A DNA stretch of 14,355 nt from an uncultured Oscillospiraceae bacterium (GTDB lineage: Bacteria > Bacillota > Clostridia > Oscillospirales > Oscillospiraceae). Made by a program: the position numbers and the translations under genes. Shown here piece by piece: positions 6,191-13,461 of the stretch. How positions within the stretch are numbered: the stretch's first letter is position 1; the number at the start of each line of letters is the position of its first letter. The notes beneath the pieces are model-generated. The model was not told the origin of the DNA, made no database searches, and saw nothing but the letters and a program-made list of their open reading frames with translations. The DNA is taken from positions 1 to 14,355 of the forward strand of contig CAKUMO010000042.1 of assembly GCA_934667815.1 (NCBI GenBank), written 5' to 3'.

Positions 6191-8416
6191 ATGAAAACAA
6201 ATTTCTGGAAAAGAGCGGCGGCGCTGCTGCTCGCGCTCGTGCTCTGCTTCGCCTGCGTCGGGACGGCCTCTGCTGCCGAGGACGTGAGCGGCAAGGTCTA
6301 CCTCATTTCCTACCCGCGCGACGGGGATGAAAACTACCACACGGGAAGCTGGGGCCACGATGCGCTGTACTTCCGCCACGGCTGGAAGCTCTCCGCGTCG
6401 GACTATCTCGACGTGCGCGCCATTGGGGCATACGATGCCAACATCTGCTACTGCATCGAACCCGGCGTGATTCAAAACACCGGCGACACCTTCTCCCGCA
6501 TGGGCGAGGACTTCTGGGAAAACATGCCGGACTTCAACGACCTTATGACGCCCCAGCAGATGAAGCGCTACATCGGGCGCATCATGACCTACGGCTACAC
6601 CGGCGGCATCAGCACGCAGTGGCGCAGCCAGAACGCAGGCGGCGACAAGCTCGCGCAGGCTTACGCGACGCAGTTTCTCATCTGGGAGACCGTCGCCGGA
6701 GAGCGGGATGCGGATTTCCGGTATGTCGCGCCGACGGACGCGGACGCGGTGCGCGAGGTTATCCGCGACACGCATCCGCTGCGGGAGAAGATTTTTTCGT
6801 ATTATGATTCCATCGTATCGAATGTGCAGAAGCACACGAAGGTGCCGTCCTTCTGTACGAAAAACCTCCGCGAGGCGCGGACGGTCACACTGGAATGGAA
6901 CGGCAGGGATTATTCTGCCGAGCTGCTCGACACCAATGAGGTTTTGGAAAATTACACGTTCACAGCAGACGATCCCGACGTGCAGTGTACGATTGCAGGA
7001 AACCGTCTGATTCTCACGACGGAAAATGCGCCAACCGCGCTGGTCACGCTGACGGCAGAAAAGAAAAATTCTGCCAGATACGGCGTTATCACATGGACGG
7101 ACGGCCAGTTCGGCATCGGAAACGGGCTCCAGGATCTCGTGACGTATGCCGAAACGGTGAATGACCCGGTGGTCGGCTACCTCAAGGTCGAGACAGGGCA
7201 AGGCTCTGTCAAAATCGTCAAGGCCTCCGAGGACGGCAAGATCGCCGGAATTTCCTTTACAGTCGCGGGTGACAATTTCAATGAAACCGCAACGACCGAC
7301 GCAAACGGTGAGCTGCAACTGAATGACCTTGCGCCCGGTGTGTACACCGTGACGGAGAATGCCGCAGCGTTCTACGAGCCGCAGACACCGCAGACCGTCA
7401 CGGTAAAGGCGGGTCAGACGGCCGAGGTGTCCTTTTCCAACCAGCTCAAGCGCGGCGCGCTGGAGGTGACCAAAACGGCGGAGGACGGCTTTGTGCAGGG
7501 CGTGACCTTCCGGCTGTCCGGCACGGCGGACTGCGGGCAGCCCGTGGACGTGTATGATGAAACGGATGAAACCGGCCTTGCGGTGTTCGAGGATATTCCC
7601 ATTGGGTCGGATTACACCTTGGAGGAAGTTGGTACGCCGGAACGGTATATCGTGCCTGTACCTGTGTGTATAAAAATCGCTTGGAATGAGGTCACCCGGC
7701 AGACGGTAGAAAACCGCCTCGTCCGCGGCAGTATTCGAGGAATCAAGGTAAGCGAAGCGGAAAAGCCGCTCTCGGGCGCGGTGTTCGGGCTGTTTGCAGA
7801 GGGGATGACGGAGTTTACAAAAGAAAACGCAATCTCAACAGCCGTTTCGGACGCATCCGGCGCATTTGATTTTGCGGATGTTGTGTTCGGGAACTATCTT
7901 GTGTGCGAGCTTGAAGCCCCAGAGGGATACGTGTTGTCGGACGGGATTTTCGAGGTGCAGATCACTGAGAACGGCTCTGTAATTGAACTCGGAAATCTGG
8001 AAAACAAGCCCATCACCGGCGAACTGGAACTTACAAAGCTGGACGTTTCTACCGGCAAGCCTCTGCCAAACGCGGGCTTCCGCATCAGGGACGCGGAGGG
8101 CAACACCGTCGTCGAGGGCTACACGGACGAGCACGGCATTGCCCGGTTCACGCTCGGCTATGGCGAATACACCTATGAGGAATTTGCCGCACCGGAGGGC
8201 TATCTGCTCGACACCACGCCGCACGCCTTTTCTATTTCTGAGGACGGACAGAGCGTCAAGGCTGAGATGACGAATGAAAGAGTCCCCACACCGGAGATTC
8301 CGCAGACGGGCGACAGCTCCGGCCTCACGCTCTGGCTTGGTCTGGGCGGCATCGCCCTCGGCGGCCTCGCCGCCTGCGGAATCCTGTACTTCAAGCGAAA
8401 AAAGGATGAGAAATGA
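6191..8416 (+). CDS. Thioester-domain, Cna-B/SpaA-type LPXTG surface adhesin
   Basis: This is a 741-residue wall-anchored protein with GGAGGT upstream of ATG 6191. A signal peptide (1-28, ending TASA) leads into a thioester-type domain: the Cys of 'ICYCIEPG' (86 or 88) and Gln161 in 'ATQFLIWE' are the expected partners of a covalent Cys-Gln bond used to attach to host or partner-cell amines. Four Cna-B-like domains follow at about 338-418, 420-509, 512-606 and 608-695. Each has an N-terminal strand lysine (for example VKIVK, EVTK, LELTK) and a later Glu (TVTEN, LEEV, CELEAP, YEEF), as needed for isopeptide bonds. The C-terminus has IPQTG (703-707), a hydrophobic helix and KRKKDEK, a sortase signal. 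No sortase gene is visible. It lies directly before the conjugation channel genes, suggesting a role in mating-pair contact. A long antisense open frame beneath it is a shadow. Confidence 0.92.
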   Translation: MKTNFWKRAAALLLALVLCFACVGTASAAEDVSGKVYLISYPRDGDENYHTGSWGHDALYFRHGWKLSASDYLDVRAIGAYDANICYCIEPGVIQNTGDTFSRMGEDFWENMPDFNDLMTPQQMKRYIGRIMTYGYTGGISTQWRSQNAGGDKLAQAYATQFLIWETVAGERDADFRYVAPTDADAVREVIRDTHPLREKIFSYYDSIVSNVQKHTKVPSFCTKNLREARTVTLEWNGRDYSAELLDTNEVLENYTFTADDPDVQCTIAGNRLILTTENAPTALVTLTAEKKNSARYGVITWTDGQFGIGNGLQDLVTYAETVNDPVVGYLKVETGQGSVKIVKASEDGKIAGISFTVAGDNFNETATTDANGELQLNDLAPGVYTVTENAAAFYEPQTPQTVTVKAGQTAEVSFSNQLKRGALEVTKTAEDGFVQGVTFRLSGTADCGQPVDVYDETDETGLAVFEDIPIGSDYTLEEVGTPERYIVPVPVCIKIAWNEVTRQTVENRLVRGSIRGIKVSEAEKPLSGAVFGLFAEGMTEFTKENAISTAVSDASGAFDFADVVFGNYLVCELEAPEGYVLSDGIFEVQITENGSVIELGNLENKPITGELELTKLDVSTGKPLPNAGFRIRDAEGNTVVEGYTDEHGIARFTLGYGEYTYEEFAAPEGYLLDTTPHAFSISEDGQSVKAEMTNERVPTPEIPQTGDSSGLTLWLGLGGIALGGLAACGILYFKRKKDEK

Positions 8417-8428
8417 GAGGAAAGAACT

Positions 8429-8761
8429 ATGAAAACAAAACTTTTCCGAACCGCAATCTGCCTCTGCATTCTGGTGTTCAGCCTCGCCGCTTTCGCCCTG
8501 CCCGCCCTCGCCGCAGGAGATGTGTCCGGCGCCATCGAAAGCACCTGGAACGAAGCAAAAACGCAGATTCAGAACGTCGTCAACCATGTCGTTTTTCCCG
8601 TCATTGATATGATTCTGGCGATTCTGTTTTTTGTCAAGGTCGCAACATGTTATTTTGAATATCGTAAGCACGGGCAGTTGGAGCTGGCCGCGCCCTGCAT
8701 CCTGTTCGCCTGCCTCATTTTCACCTTGACCGCGCCGCTGTACCTCTGGTCCATCCTGTGA
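8429..8761 (+). CDS. DUF3852 / TrbC-VirB2-like small membrane protein
   Basis: This is a 110-residue protein starting at ATG 8429 after AGAGGAAAG. A cleavable signal (about 1-28, 'ALPALAAG') is followed by a short polar segment and two hydrophobic helices (about 52-73 and 86-108). This layout is that of VirB2/TrbC pilin-like subunits, and the sequence matches DUF3852 as I remember it from clostridial ICEs ('VVFPVIDMILAILFF', 'APLYLW' end). It is probably a membrane component of the conjugation channel. It starts 12 nt after the adhesin stop, and its own stop overlaps the GAGGTG of the next gene. Confidence 0.85.
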   Translation: MKTKLFRTAICLCILVFSLAAFALPALAAGDVSGAIESTWNEAKTQIQNVVNHVVFPVIDMILAILFFVKVATCYFEYRKHGQLELAAPCILFACLIFTLTAPLYLWSIL

Positions 8762-8771
8762 GGTGCGCGGC

Positions 8772-9677
8772 ATGTTCAGTTGGCTGGGTGACATTCTTGG
8801 AACGCTGGGTGAGAGCATTTCCAGCGTCATTTTTGACACCATGCTTCGCTGGTTCTACGACACAATTTACGGTGCGGCAGCTGCGTTTCTGGCGCAGGTC
8901 GGCAGCCTTGGCACCGAGATTTTTGATCTGGATTGGGTGCAGGCCTTCGTGCGGCTGTTCGGCCTGCTCGCGTGGGCGCTGTACGCCACCGGCGTGGTCG
9001 TGGCGGTGTTTGATGTGGCCATCGAGTACCAGACTGGCCGGGCAAACCTCAAAACGACCGCGCTGAATGTTCTGAAGGGCTTCTTCGCCTGCTCCCTCAT
9101 TGGGGAGCTGCCCATCGCGCTGTACAAATTCTGCATCACGCTGCAAGGCTCGTTCCTGAACGGCATCGTGACGCTTTTCTCCGGCAGCGCAAGGGAAACA
9201 CTGGCCGAAACCGGCACGGGCGTGCTCGTCGGCAGCTTTTTCGCGGGGAACATTAGCTCACAGATCGGGCTGGTGCATCTGCTGTGCCTGACCGCATTCC
9301 TCTATTGTTTTGTCAAATTGTTCTTTGCAAACATCAAGCGCGGCGGCATTTTATTAACGCAGATTGCGGTCGGCAGCCTGTATCTTTTCAGCGTGCCGCG
9401 CGGCTACACGGACGGCTTCAATCAGTGGATGCGGCAGGTCGTGGCGCTGTGTCTGACGGCGTTTTTGCAGACGACGCTGTTGTACGTCGGCCTGTTGACC
9501 TTCCGGGTGAACATGTTCCTGGGCCTCGGCATCATGCTGGCGGCAAGTGAGGTGCCGCGCATCGCGCAGCAGTTCGGGCTTGACACCTCGGTCAAGGTCA
9601 ACATGATGTCCGTCGTCCACGCGACGACAACCGCCGTCAACCTGACCCGCAGCGTCGCCAAAGCGACGGGAAAGTGA
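8772..9677 (+). CDS. TrbL/VirB6-like polytopic conjugation protein
   Basis: This is a 301-residue integral membrane protein. ATG 8772 lies 6 nt after GAGGTG (8760-8765); the GTG at 8763 that begins the open frame is part of that ribosome site. The N-terminal 35 residues are amphipathic. Several hydrophobic helices follow: 'FGLLAWALYATGVVVAVFD', 'FFACSLIGELPIALY', 'LLCLTAFLYCFVKLFF', 'ILLTQIAVGSLYLFSVP' and 'VALCLTAFLQTTLLYVG'. The C-terminal half ('MLAASEVPRIAQQFGLD') looks like the conserved end of TrbL-family proteins from Firmicutes elements. It would form the inner-membrane part of the type IV secretion channel. Position between the pilin-like and PrgI-like genes is the standard order. 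Confidence 0.88.
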   Translation: MFSWLGDILGTLGESISSVIFDTMLRWFYDTIYGAAAAFLAQVGSLGTEIFDLDWVQAFVRLFGLLAWALYATGVVVAVFDVAIEYQTGRANLKTTALNVLKGFFACSLIGELPIALYKFCITLQGSFLNGIVTLFSGSARETLAETGTGVLVGSFFAGNISSQIGLVHLLCLTAFLYCFVKLFFANIKRGGILLTQIAVGSLYLFSVPRGYTDGFNQWMRQVVALCLTAFLQTTLLYVGLLTFRVNMFLGLGIMLAASEVPRIAQQFGLDTSVKVNMMSVVHATTTAVNLTRSVAKATGK

Positions 9678-9692
9678 GGAAAAGAGGAAGAA

Positions 9693-9953
9693 ATGACCCA
9701 ATATTTATACCCGCAGAATCTCAAGGCCACGGCGAATCTGTGGCTTTGGGGGCTGCGGGATTTTGTGATTCTGGGCGTGGCGGCGCTGTTGTCCATCGTC
9801 CTTCTGGTGCGGCTGCGGATGGCCGTGCCGCTGGCGCTGACGCTGTGTTTCGGATTTCTGACAATTCGCTTGGAGGATAGCACGGTGCTGGATTTTCTGA
9901 TTCACGCGGTGCGGTTTTTTATTTCGACGCAGCAATTTTATAAATGGATGTGA
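9693..9953 (+). CDS. PrgI/VirB3-like conjugation membrane protein
   Basis: This is an 86-residue protein at ATG 9693, with a GAGGAAG ribosome site. The N-terminal motif 'YLYPQNLKATANLWLWGL' is followed by two adjacent helices (about 25-60), then 'IRLEDSTVLDFL' and an aromatic tail (QQFYKWM). This is the pattern of small PrgI-type proteins that correspond to VirB3 and sit beside VirB4 in Gram-positive type IV systems. Its stop TGA overlaps the following ATG (TGATG, 9951-9955), implying coupled translation. Confidence 0.85.
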   Translation: MTQYLYPQNLKATANLWLWGLRDFVILGVAALLSIVLLVRLRMAVPLALTLCFGFLTIRLEDSTVLDFLIHAVRFFISTQQFYKWM

Positions 9954-10561
9954 TGAAAATGAAGTTCAAAAACCGGCGCTCCGTACAGGAGCTGCTCGGC
10001 CTGCGCGGCTTCACGCGCTACGGCCTTTCCACGGCGCAGGGAGAACTCCTGTTCTTTCAGGTCGCGCCGACGAATATCTCGGTGCTGTCGCAGGCGAACA
10101 TTGCAATCAAGATTCGCCACCTCATGATAGTACTTTCCGCCCTGCCGGACTTGGAAATCACCTGCACGGATGCCTCCGAGTGCTTCGACGGAAACAAGGC
10201 GTATCTGTCCGCACGGTTGGAAAATGAGCCGAACGTCAAGGTTCGCCGCCTGATTCAAAAGGACATTACCGCGCTGGACGAGCTGCAATCGGAGATGTCT
10301 ACGGCGCGGCAGTTCCTGTTCACCGCGCGCTGCAAGAACCTCAAGCCGGAGCAGGTATTTCAAAAGGCCAACGCGGTGGAAAAGCGGATTTCTGAGCAGG
10401 GCTTTGAGGTACACCGGATGAAAAAGCCGGAGATCAAGCGGTTTCTGGCACTGTATTTCGAGGCGAGCCAATACGGAGAAGCTCTGCCGGACGTTGACGG
10501 CGCGCAGTATTTCAACGGAATTTACGACAATGACAAGCCTGATGATGAAATTCTCTTTTGA
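9953..10561 (+). CDS. Conserved conjugation protein, VirB4 N-terminal-like
   Basis: This protein is about 202 residues. ATG 9953 overlaps the previous stop; ATG 9944 and 9959 in the same frame are alternatives. It is soluble, without a P-loop. 'FFQVAPTNISVLSQANIAIK', 'DLEITCTDASECFDGNKAYL' and 'STARQFLFTARCK' resemble the N-terminal non-ATPase part of VirB4/TraC proteins. I infer that it partners the downstream VirB4 ATPase, next to which it normally lies in this ICE family. Here the HipA-like kinase unit separates the two. The C-terminus is acidic. Confidence 0.75.
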   Translation: MKMKFKNRRSVQELLGLRGFTRYGLSTAQGELLFFQVAPTNISVLSQANIAIKIRHLMIVLSALPDLEITCTDASECFDGNKAYLSARLENEPNVKVRRLIQKDITALDELQSEMSTARQFLFTARCKNLKPEQVFQKANAVEKRISEQGFEVHRMKKPEIKRFLALYFEASQYGEALPDVDGAQYFNGIYDNDKPDDEILF

Positions 10562-10605
10562 ACCCCCAAAATTGATTGACAAAAGGGGTTAAAACGGGGT
10601 ATAAT
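10561..10605 (+). promoter_or_regulatory. Near-consensus promoter for the HipA-like kinase, with inverted repeat
   Basis: A perfect TTGACA (10576-10581) and a perfect TATAAT (10600-10605) are separated by 18 nt. An inverted repeat AACCCC (10561-10566) and GGGGTT (10585-10590) brackets the -35 box and may be an operator. The predicted transcript begins near 10612, about 30 nt before the start codon. The promoter rules out the upstream ATT at 10576 as a start. Confidence 0.85.
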
Positions 10606-10641
10606 ATTCTTGTAAAAGGTACTCGAAAGGCGGCGCGGCTT

Positions 10642-12147
10642 ATGGAAATCAAAGAGCTTACCGGAAAAATTGCATCTCTCACAAGGCAGATTGACGCCTT
10701 GCCAAAGGGCTACATCTCCAAGAAAACCATCGGAGGTAAGGTGTACTATTATCATCAGTGGTCTGAGAACGGCGTGAAGCAGAGCCACTACCTCAAAGAT
10801 AGCGAAATAGAGTTGCTGGCAAATCAGATTGAAAGCCGCAAAAAATTGCAGGAGCAGCTTCGGGCGCTCAAGGCGGGAACGCGCGAGAAAAAGGAAAGGG
10901 GCATGGAAATCTTGAAATGCATGCTCATGCACAAGCGAACACCGGTTGCACTCATTGTACTGGACAGTGTGACAGGCTTCATTCAACGAGTCGATGCGGT
11001 CTATGCGCCGGAGCATCTTCCTGTCGGCATTCCAGTCAAGAGTGGAGTTGCAGATCGTGCTGCGTTTAACGATTGGTGGACGGAACGCTCCATTCCTGCA
11101 AGCCGTTCCGGAATCCGCGAAGCATTGGAAACGCTCCAAATTTCCAACACAAAAATGCTGTTAATTCGCTGCTATGGCCTGAGTCTTTCCGATCAATACT
11201 GGATTTGTCCGGAAGGGTCAGAGCTGAAGTGGGATGATATCAACTTTTTCCGCAACGATTTTTCCGATGACATTGGTGACATTTTGTTCGGAGAAAAGAA
11301 AAAGAACGGCATTTTGAACTTCAGCACACCGGATAGCACCTCGGATGGCAACCTGAAAAAGCGTTGGAAGATCCTTGACGGGAAACGCTGCCTGATCAAG
11401 GGCGGCAGCAATCCGTTCCGTCAGCAGCCCTTTAATGAGGTGATTGCATCGAAGATTATGGAGCGCCTTGGAATCCCGCATGTTCCGTATGAAGTGGTTT
11501 GGGATAAAGGTGCGCCGTACTCGGTGTGTGAGGATTTTGTGAGTGACAGTACGGAGCTTATTCCCGCATGGAGACTCCTGCAAACCCAAAAGAAAAGCAA
11601 CAGCGTTTCCATTTACAGACACCTCGTGGATTGCTGCGAGAGCCTGGGAATTGAGGGCGTTGTGCCGTTCCTTGACCGAATGATCGTCCTTGATTATATC
11701 ATCGCCAACGAAGACCGACATCTGAACAACTTCGGTGCGCTGCGCAATGCCGAAACATTGCAATGGCTTGGAATGGCGCCTATCTACGACAGCGGATCGT
11801 CTCTCGGTTATGATAAAATGCCGGCGCAGATGCGCTCCGAGCGCGAGGTGGTCTGCAAGCCTTTCAAAAATCTTCATGCAGAGCAGCTCAAACTGGTTAC
11901 TGACTTTAGCTGGATTGATTTCTCAGCCCTTGCGGATGTCAGAAGCATAATTGAAAAGGTGCTATCCGACGAGAAGACAGTGGAATATATCGACGAAAAC
12001 CGGAGAAGGGCCATTATCAGCGGAGTGGAGCGCCGAATTGAGAAGCTTCGGCAGTTCGCAAGTGTGGAAAGTTTGCAGCAGGCAGATTCTACGGAAGATG
12101 ATGTCATAAAAAATGTTGCAGAGAACTATGTACAGAAGAATCAATAG
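10642..12147 (+). CDS. HipA-like Ser/Thr kinase with coiled-coil N-terminal domain (cargo)
   Basis: This is a 501-residue protein. ATG 10642 (MEIKELTGKI) lies 30 nt after the predicted transcription start, with a modest GAAAGG 11 nt upstream. Residues 1-75 form a small domain ('LPKGYISKKTIGGKVYYYHQ', then a charged helix) that I recall as a stand-alone small protein in gut Firmicutes. Residues 95-215 are unrecognised. Residues 240-470 are HipA-like: 'CLIKGGSNPF' (250-259, Lys253), 'FNEVIASKIMERLGI' (264-278), catalytic IIANEDRHLNN (353-363, Asp358), and 'PIYDSGSSLGYD' (380-391, metal-binding Asp383). HipA phosphorylates GltX and stops growth; the target here is unknown. No HipB-like antitoxin precedes it, so a classic HipBA pair is unlikely. 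It has its own promoter and terminator inside the transfer operon, which marks it as cargo. Confidence 0.85.
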   Translation: MEIKELTGKIASLTRQIDALPKGYISKKTIGGKVYYYHQWSENGVKQSHYLKDSEIELLANQIESRKKLQEQLRALKAGTREKKERGMEILKCMLMHKRTPVALIVLDSVTGFIQRVDAVYAPEHLPVGIPVKSGVADRAAFNDWWTERSIPASRSGIREALETLQISNTKMLLIRCYGLSLSDQYWICPEGSELKWDDINFFRNDFSDDIGDILFGEKKKNGILNFSTPDSTSDGNLKKRWKILDGKRCLIKGGSNPFRQQPFNEVIASKIMERLGIPHVPYEVVWDKGAPYSVCEDFVSDSTELIPAWRLLQTQKKSNSVSIYRHLVDCCESLGIEGVVPFLDRMIVLDYIIANEDRHLNNFGALRNAETLQWLGMAPIYDSGSSLGYDKMPAQMRSEREVVCKPFKNLHAEQLKLVTDFSWIDFSALADVRSIIEKVLSDEKTVEYIDENRRRAIISGVERRIEKLRQFASVESLQQADSTEDDVIKNVAENYVQKNQ

Positions 12148-12166
12148 AACATTACAGGTTGACTTG

Positions 12167-12206
12167 AATCAGTCGTTTTGCGAAAGCAGAACGGCTGATT
12201 TTCTTG
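12167..12206 (+). terminator. Intrinsic terminator after the kinase
   Basis: A 15-bp stem (12167-12181 with 12186-12200; two G-T pairs) closes a GAAA tetraloop and is followed by TTCTT. It ends about 30 nt before the VirB4 start, with no promoter in between. Confidence 0.82.
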
Positions 12207-12235
12207 CCACAGGAAAGCCATCAAAGGAGGAATGA

Positions 12236-13231
12236 ATGCTGAAAAGAAAACGAATGCTTACGCCCGCGCAGACGGAGGAAGTTCGCGTTAAAAATTTCTT
12301 CGACCAGATTCTGCCGGGGACGATCAAATTTTTGAGCGACCATTATGTTTTGGGCGACAGTTACCGCTGCGTGTGGGCAATTCGGGAGTACCCGCCGTCT
12401 ACGGAGGAACAGGCAATCCTTGCCCAGCTTGCTGACCGCAGTGGGGTGACCCTGCGGATCTACCACCGACTGGTGGAGCCGAACGAGCAGCGGAAGATCA
12501 TCCAGAACGCCACCCGCCGCAACAAGCTCAAGCGCGGCGGCAACGACGTGAACGAAAGTATCGAGGCCGAGGGAAATTTGCAGGATGTGATTGAGCTGCT
12601 GGCGAACCTGCGGAAGAACCGGGAGCCGCTGCTCCATGTGTCGGTATTTCTCGAGCTGAAAGCCCGCAGCATTGAAGCGCTGAAGGAGCTTCAGAGCGAC
12701 ATCGCCATGGAGCTGACGCGCTCTAAAATCTCCGTTGACCGGCTGACCTTACGGCAAAAAGAGGGCTTTCTCTCTGTTCTGCCCGTGGGCGCAAATCAGT
12801 TCGGCGCGCAATATGAGCGTGTGCTGCCCGCGTCCAGCGCGGCCAATCTGTACCCCTTTAACTTCTCCGGCAAGACCGACCCGCAGGGGCTATATATTGG
12901 GCGGGACAAGTTTGGGAGCAATGTGCTGGTAGACTTCGACCGCCGCGCCGAGGACAAGACGACCTCCAACATTCTCATTCTCGGCAACTCCGGTCAGGGC
13001 AAGAGCTACCTCTTGAAGCTGCTGCTCACCAATCTCCGCGAGTCCGGAAAGCAGATTATCTGCCTCGATCCCGAATCCGAGTACGAGGATTTGTGCAATG
13101 CCCTCGGCGGCTGCTATATCGATTTTCTTTCGGGAGAGTACACCATTAACCCCTTGGAGCCGAAAGCGTGGAACGATTCTGTGGAGGATATCTGGCAAGC
13201 ACAGAGTACCGAGCCTACCTGCCCAGCGTGA
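12236..13231 (+). CDS. VirB4/TraE-type conjugation ATPase, C-terminally truncated
   Basis: ATG 12236 follows AAAGGAGG with 5-nt spacing. The 331 residues correspond to the N-terminal part of a VirB4 ATPase of roughly 600-800 residues, the motor of the type IV channel. 'SDHYVLGDSYRCVWAIREYP' (34-53) and 'YERVLPASSAANLYPFNFSG' (193-212) are family hallmarks, and Walker A is GNSGQGKS (250-257, Lys256). Similarity continues to 'LDPESEYEDL' (278-287), 'GGCYIDFLSGEY' and 'INPLEPKAW' (304-312). It then ends in a short unrelated tail (QAQSTEPTCPA), because the sequence joins the relaxosome accessory gene in another frame. Walker B and the C-terminal half are missing, so the product should be inactive unless a full copy exists elsewhere. 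Confidence 0.88.
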   Translation: MLKRKRMLTPAQTEEVRVKNFFDQILPGTIKFLSDHYVLGDSYRCVWAIREYPPSTEEQAILAQLADRSGVTLRIYHRLVEPNEQRKIIQNATRRNKLKRGGNDVNESIEAEGNLQDVIELLANLRKNREPLLHVSVFLELKARSIEALKELQSDIAMELTRSKISVDRLTLRQKEGFLSVLPVGANQFGAQYERVLPASSAANLYPFNFSGKTDPQGLYIGRDKFGSNVLVDFDRRAEDKTTSNILILGNSGQGKSYLLKLLLTNLRESGKQIICLDPESEYEDLCNALGGCYIDFLSGEYTINPLEPKAWNDSVEDIWQAQSTEPTCPA

Positions 13232-13461
13232 TCGTTTCTACCATGCAGGGCAGCCTCGACTCTTTAGAAGATCGGATGGCGTCGCTGCTGTTCAAGATCA
13301 CTGTGGAGCTGTGCATGGTGCTCCATGTCACTGCCGCCGCCAATCAGATCGATGAGAACACGCTCTCTCGACTGCGCGGGTTGTGCGTGGAAGAAGTGAA
13401 ACGGCTGCGGGGTGCGGTGCACTTAGAAGATGCGGTACGATTCCAAAACGGAGATGACTGA
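13168..13461 (+). CDS. Relaxosome accessory protein upstream of the relaxase, N-terminus uncertain
   Basis: A 97-codon frame begins at GTG 13168, overlapping the end of the truncated VirB4 in another frame. From 'STEYRAYLPSVIVSTM' on, it matches the small protein that, in my memory, is encoded just before MobP3 relaxases: 'GSLDSLEDRMASLLFKITVE', 'ENTLSRLRGLCVEEVKRL', and a short 'AVRFQNGDD' end. It is helical and soluble, with no DNA-binding motif I can name. It probably assists relaxase loading at oriT. The first 10 residues (VERFCGGYLA) may be native or may come from the joined VirB4 DNA; ATG 13243 would remove part of the conserved core. No good ribosome site precedes the GTG. Its TGA overlaps the relaxase ATG (TGATG). 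Confidence 0.65.
   Translation: MERFCGGYLASTEYRAYLPSVIVSTMQGSLDSLEDRMASLLFKITVELCMVLHVTAAANQIDENTLSRLRGLCVEEVKRLRGAVHLEDAVRFQNGDD

Noticed and set aside
5777..7318. A 513-codon open frame on the minus strand under the lipoprotein and adhesin genes
   Set aside because: Its protein is low-complexity and matches nothing I know, while the plus-strand genes have signal peptides, domains and ribosome sites. GC-rich codon bias produces such antisense frames.
7835..8842. A 335-codon minus-strand frame spanning the adhesin end and DUF3852 gene
   Set aside because: It crosses three convincing plus-strand gene ends, has no recognisable domain, and shares the composition of shadow frames.
10576..10641. 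Start of the kinase at codon 10576
   Set aside because: That position is the -35 box of the consensus promoter; transcription would begin downstream of it.
10938..12147. A classic HipBA toxin-antitoxin pair
   Set aside because: No small helix-turn-helix gene lies before or after the kinase; the preceding gene is a conjugation protein and the next is VirB4.
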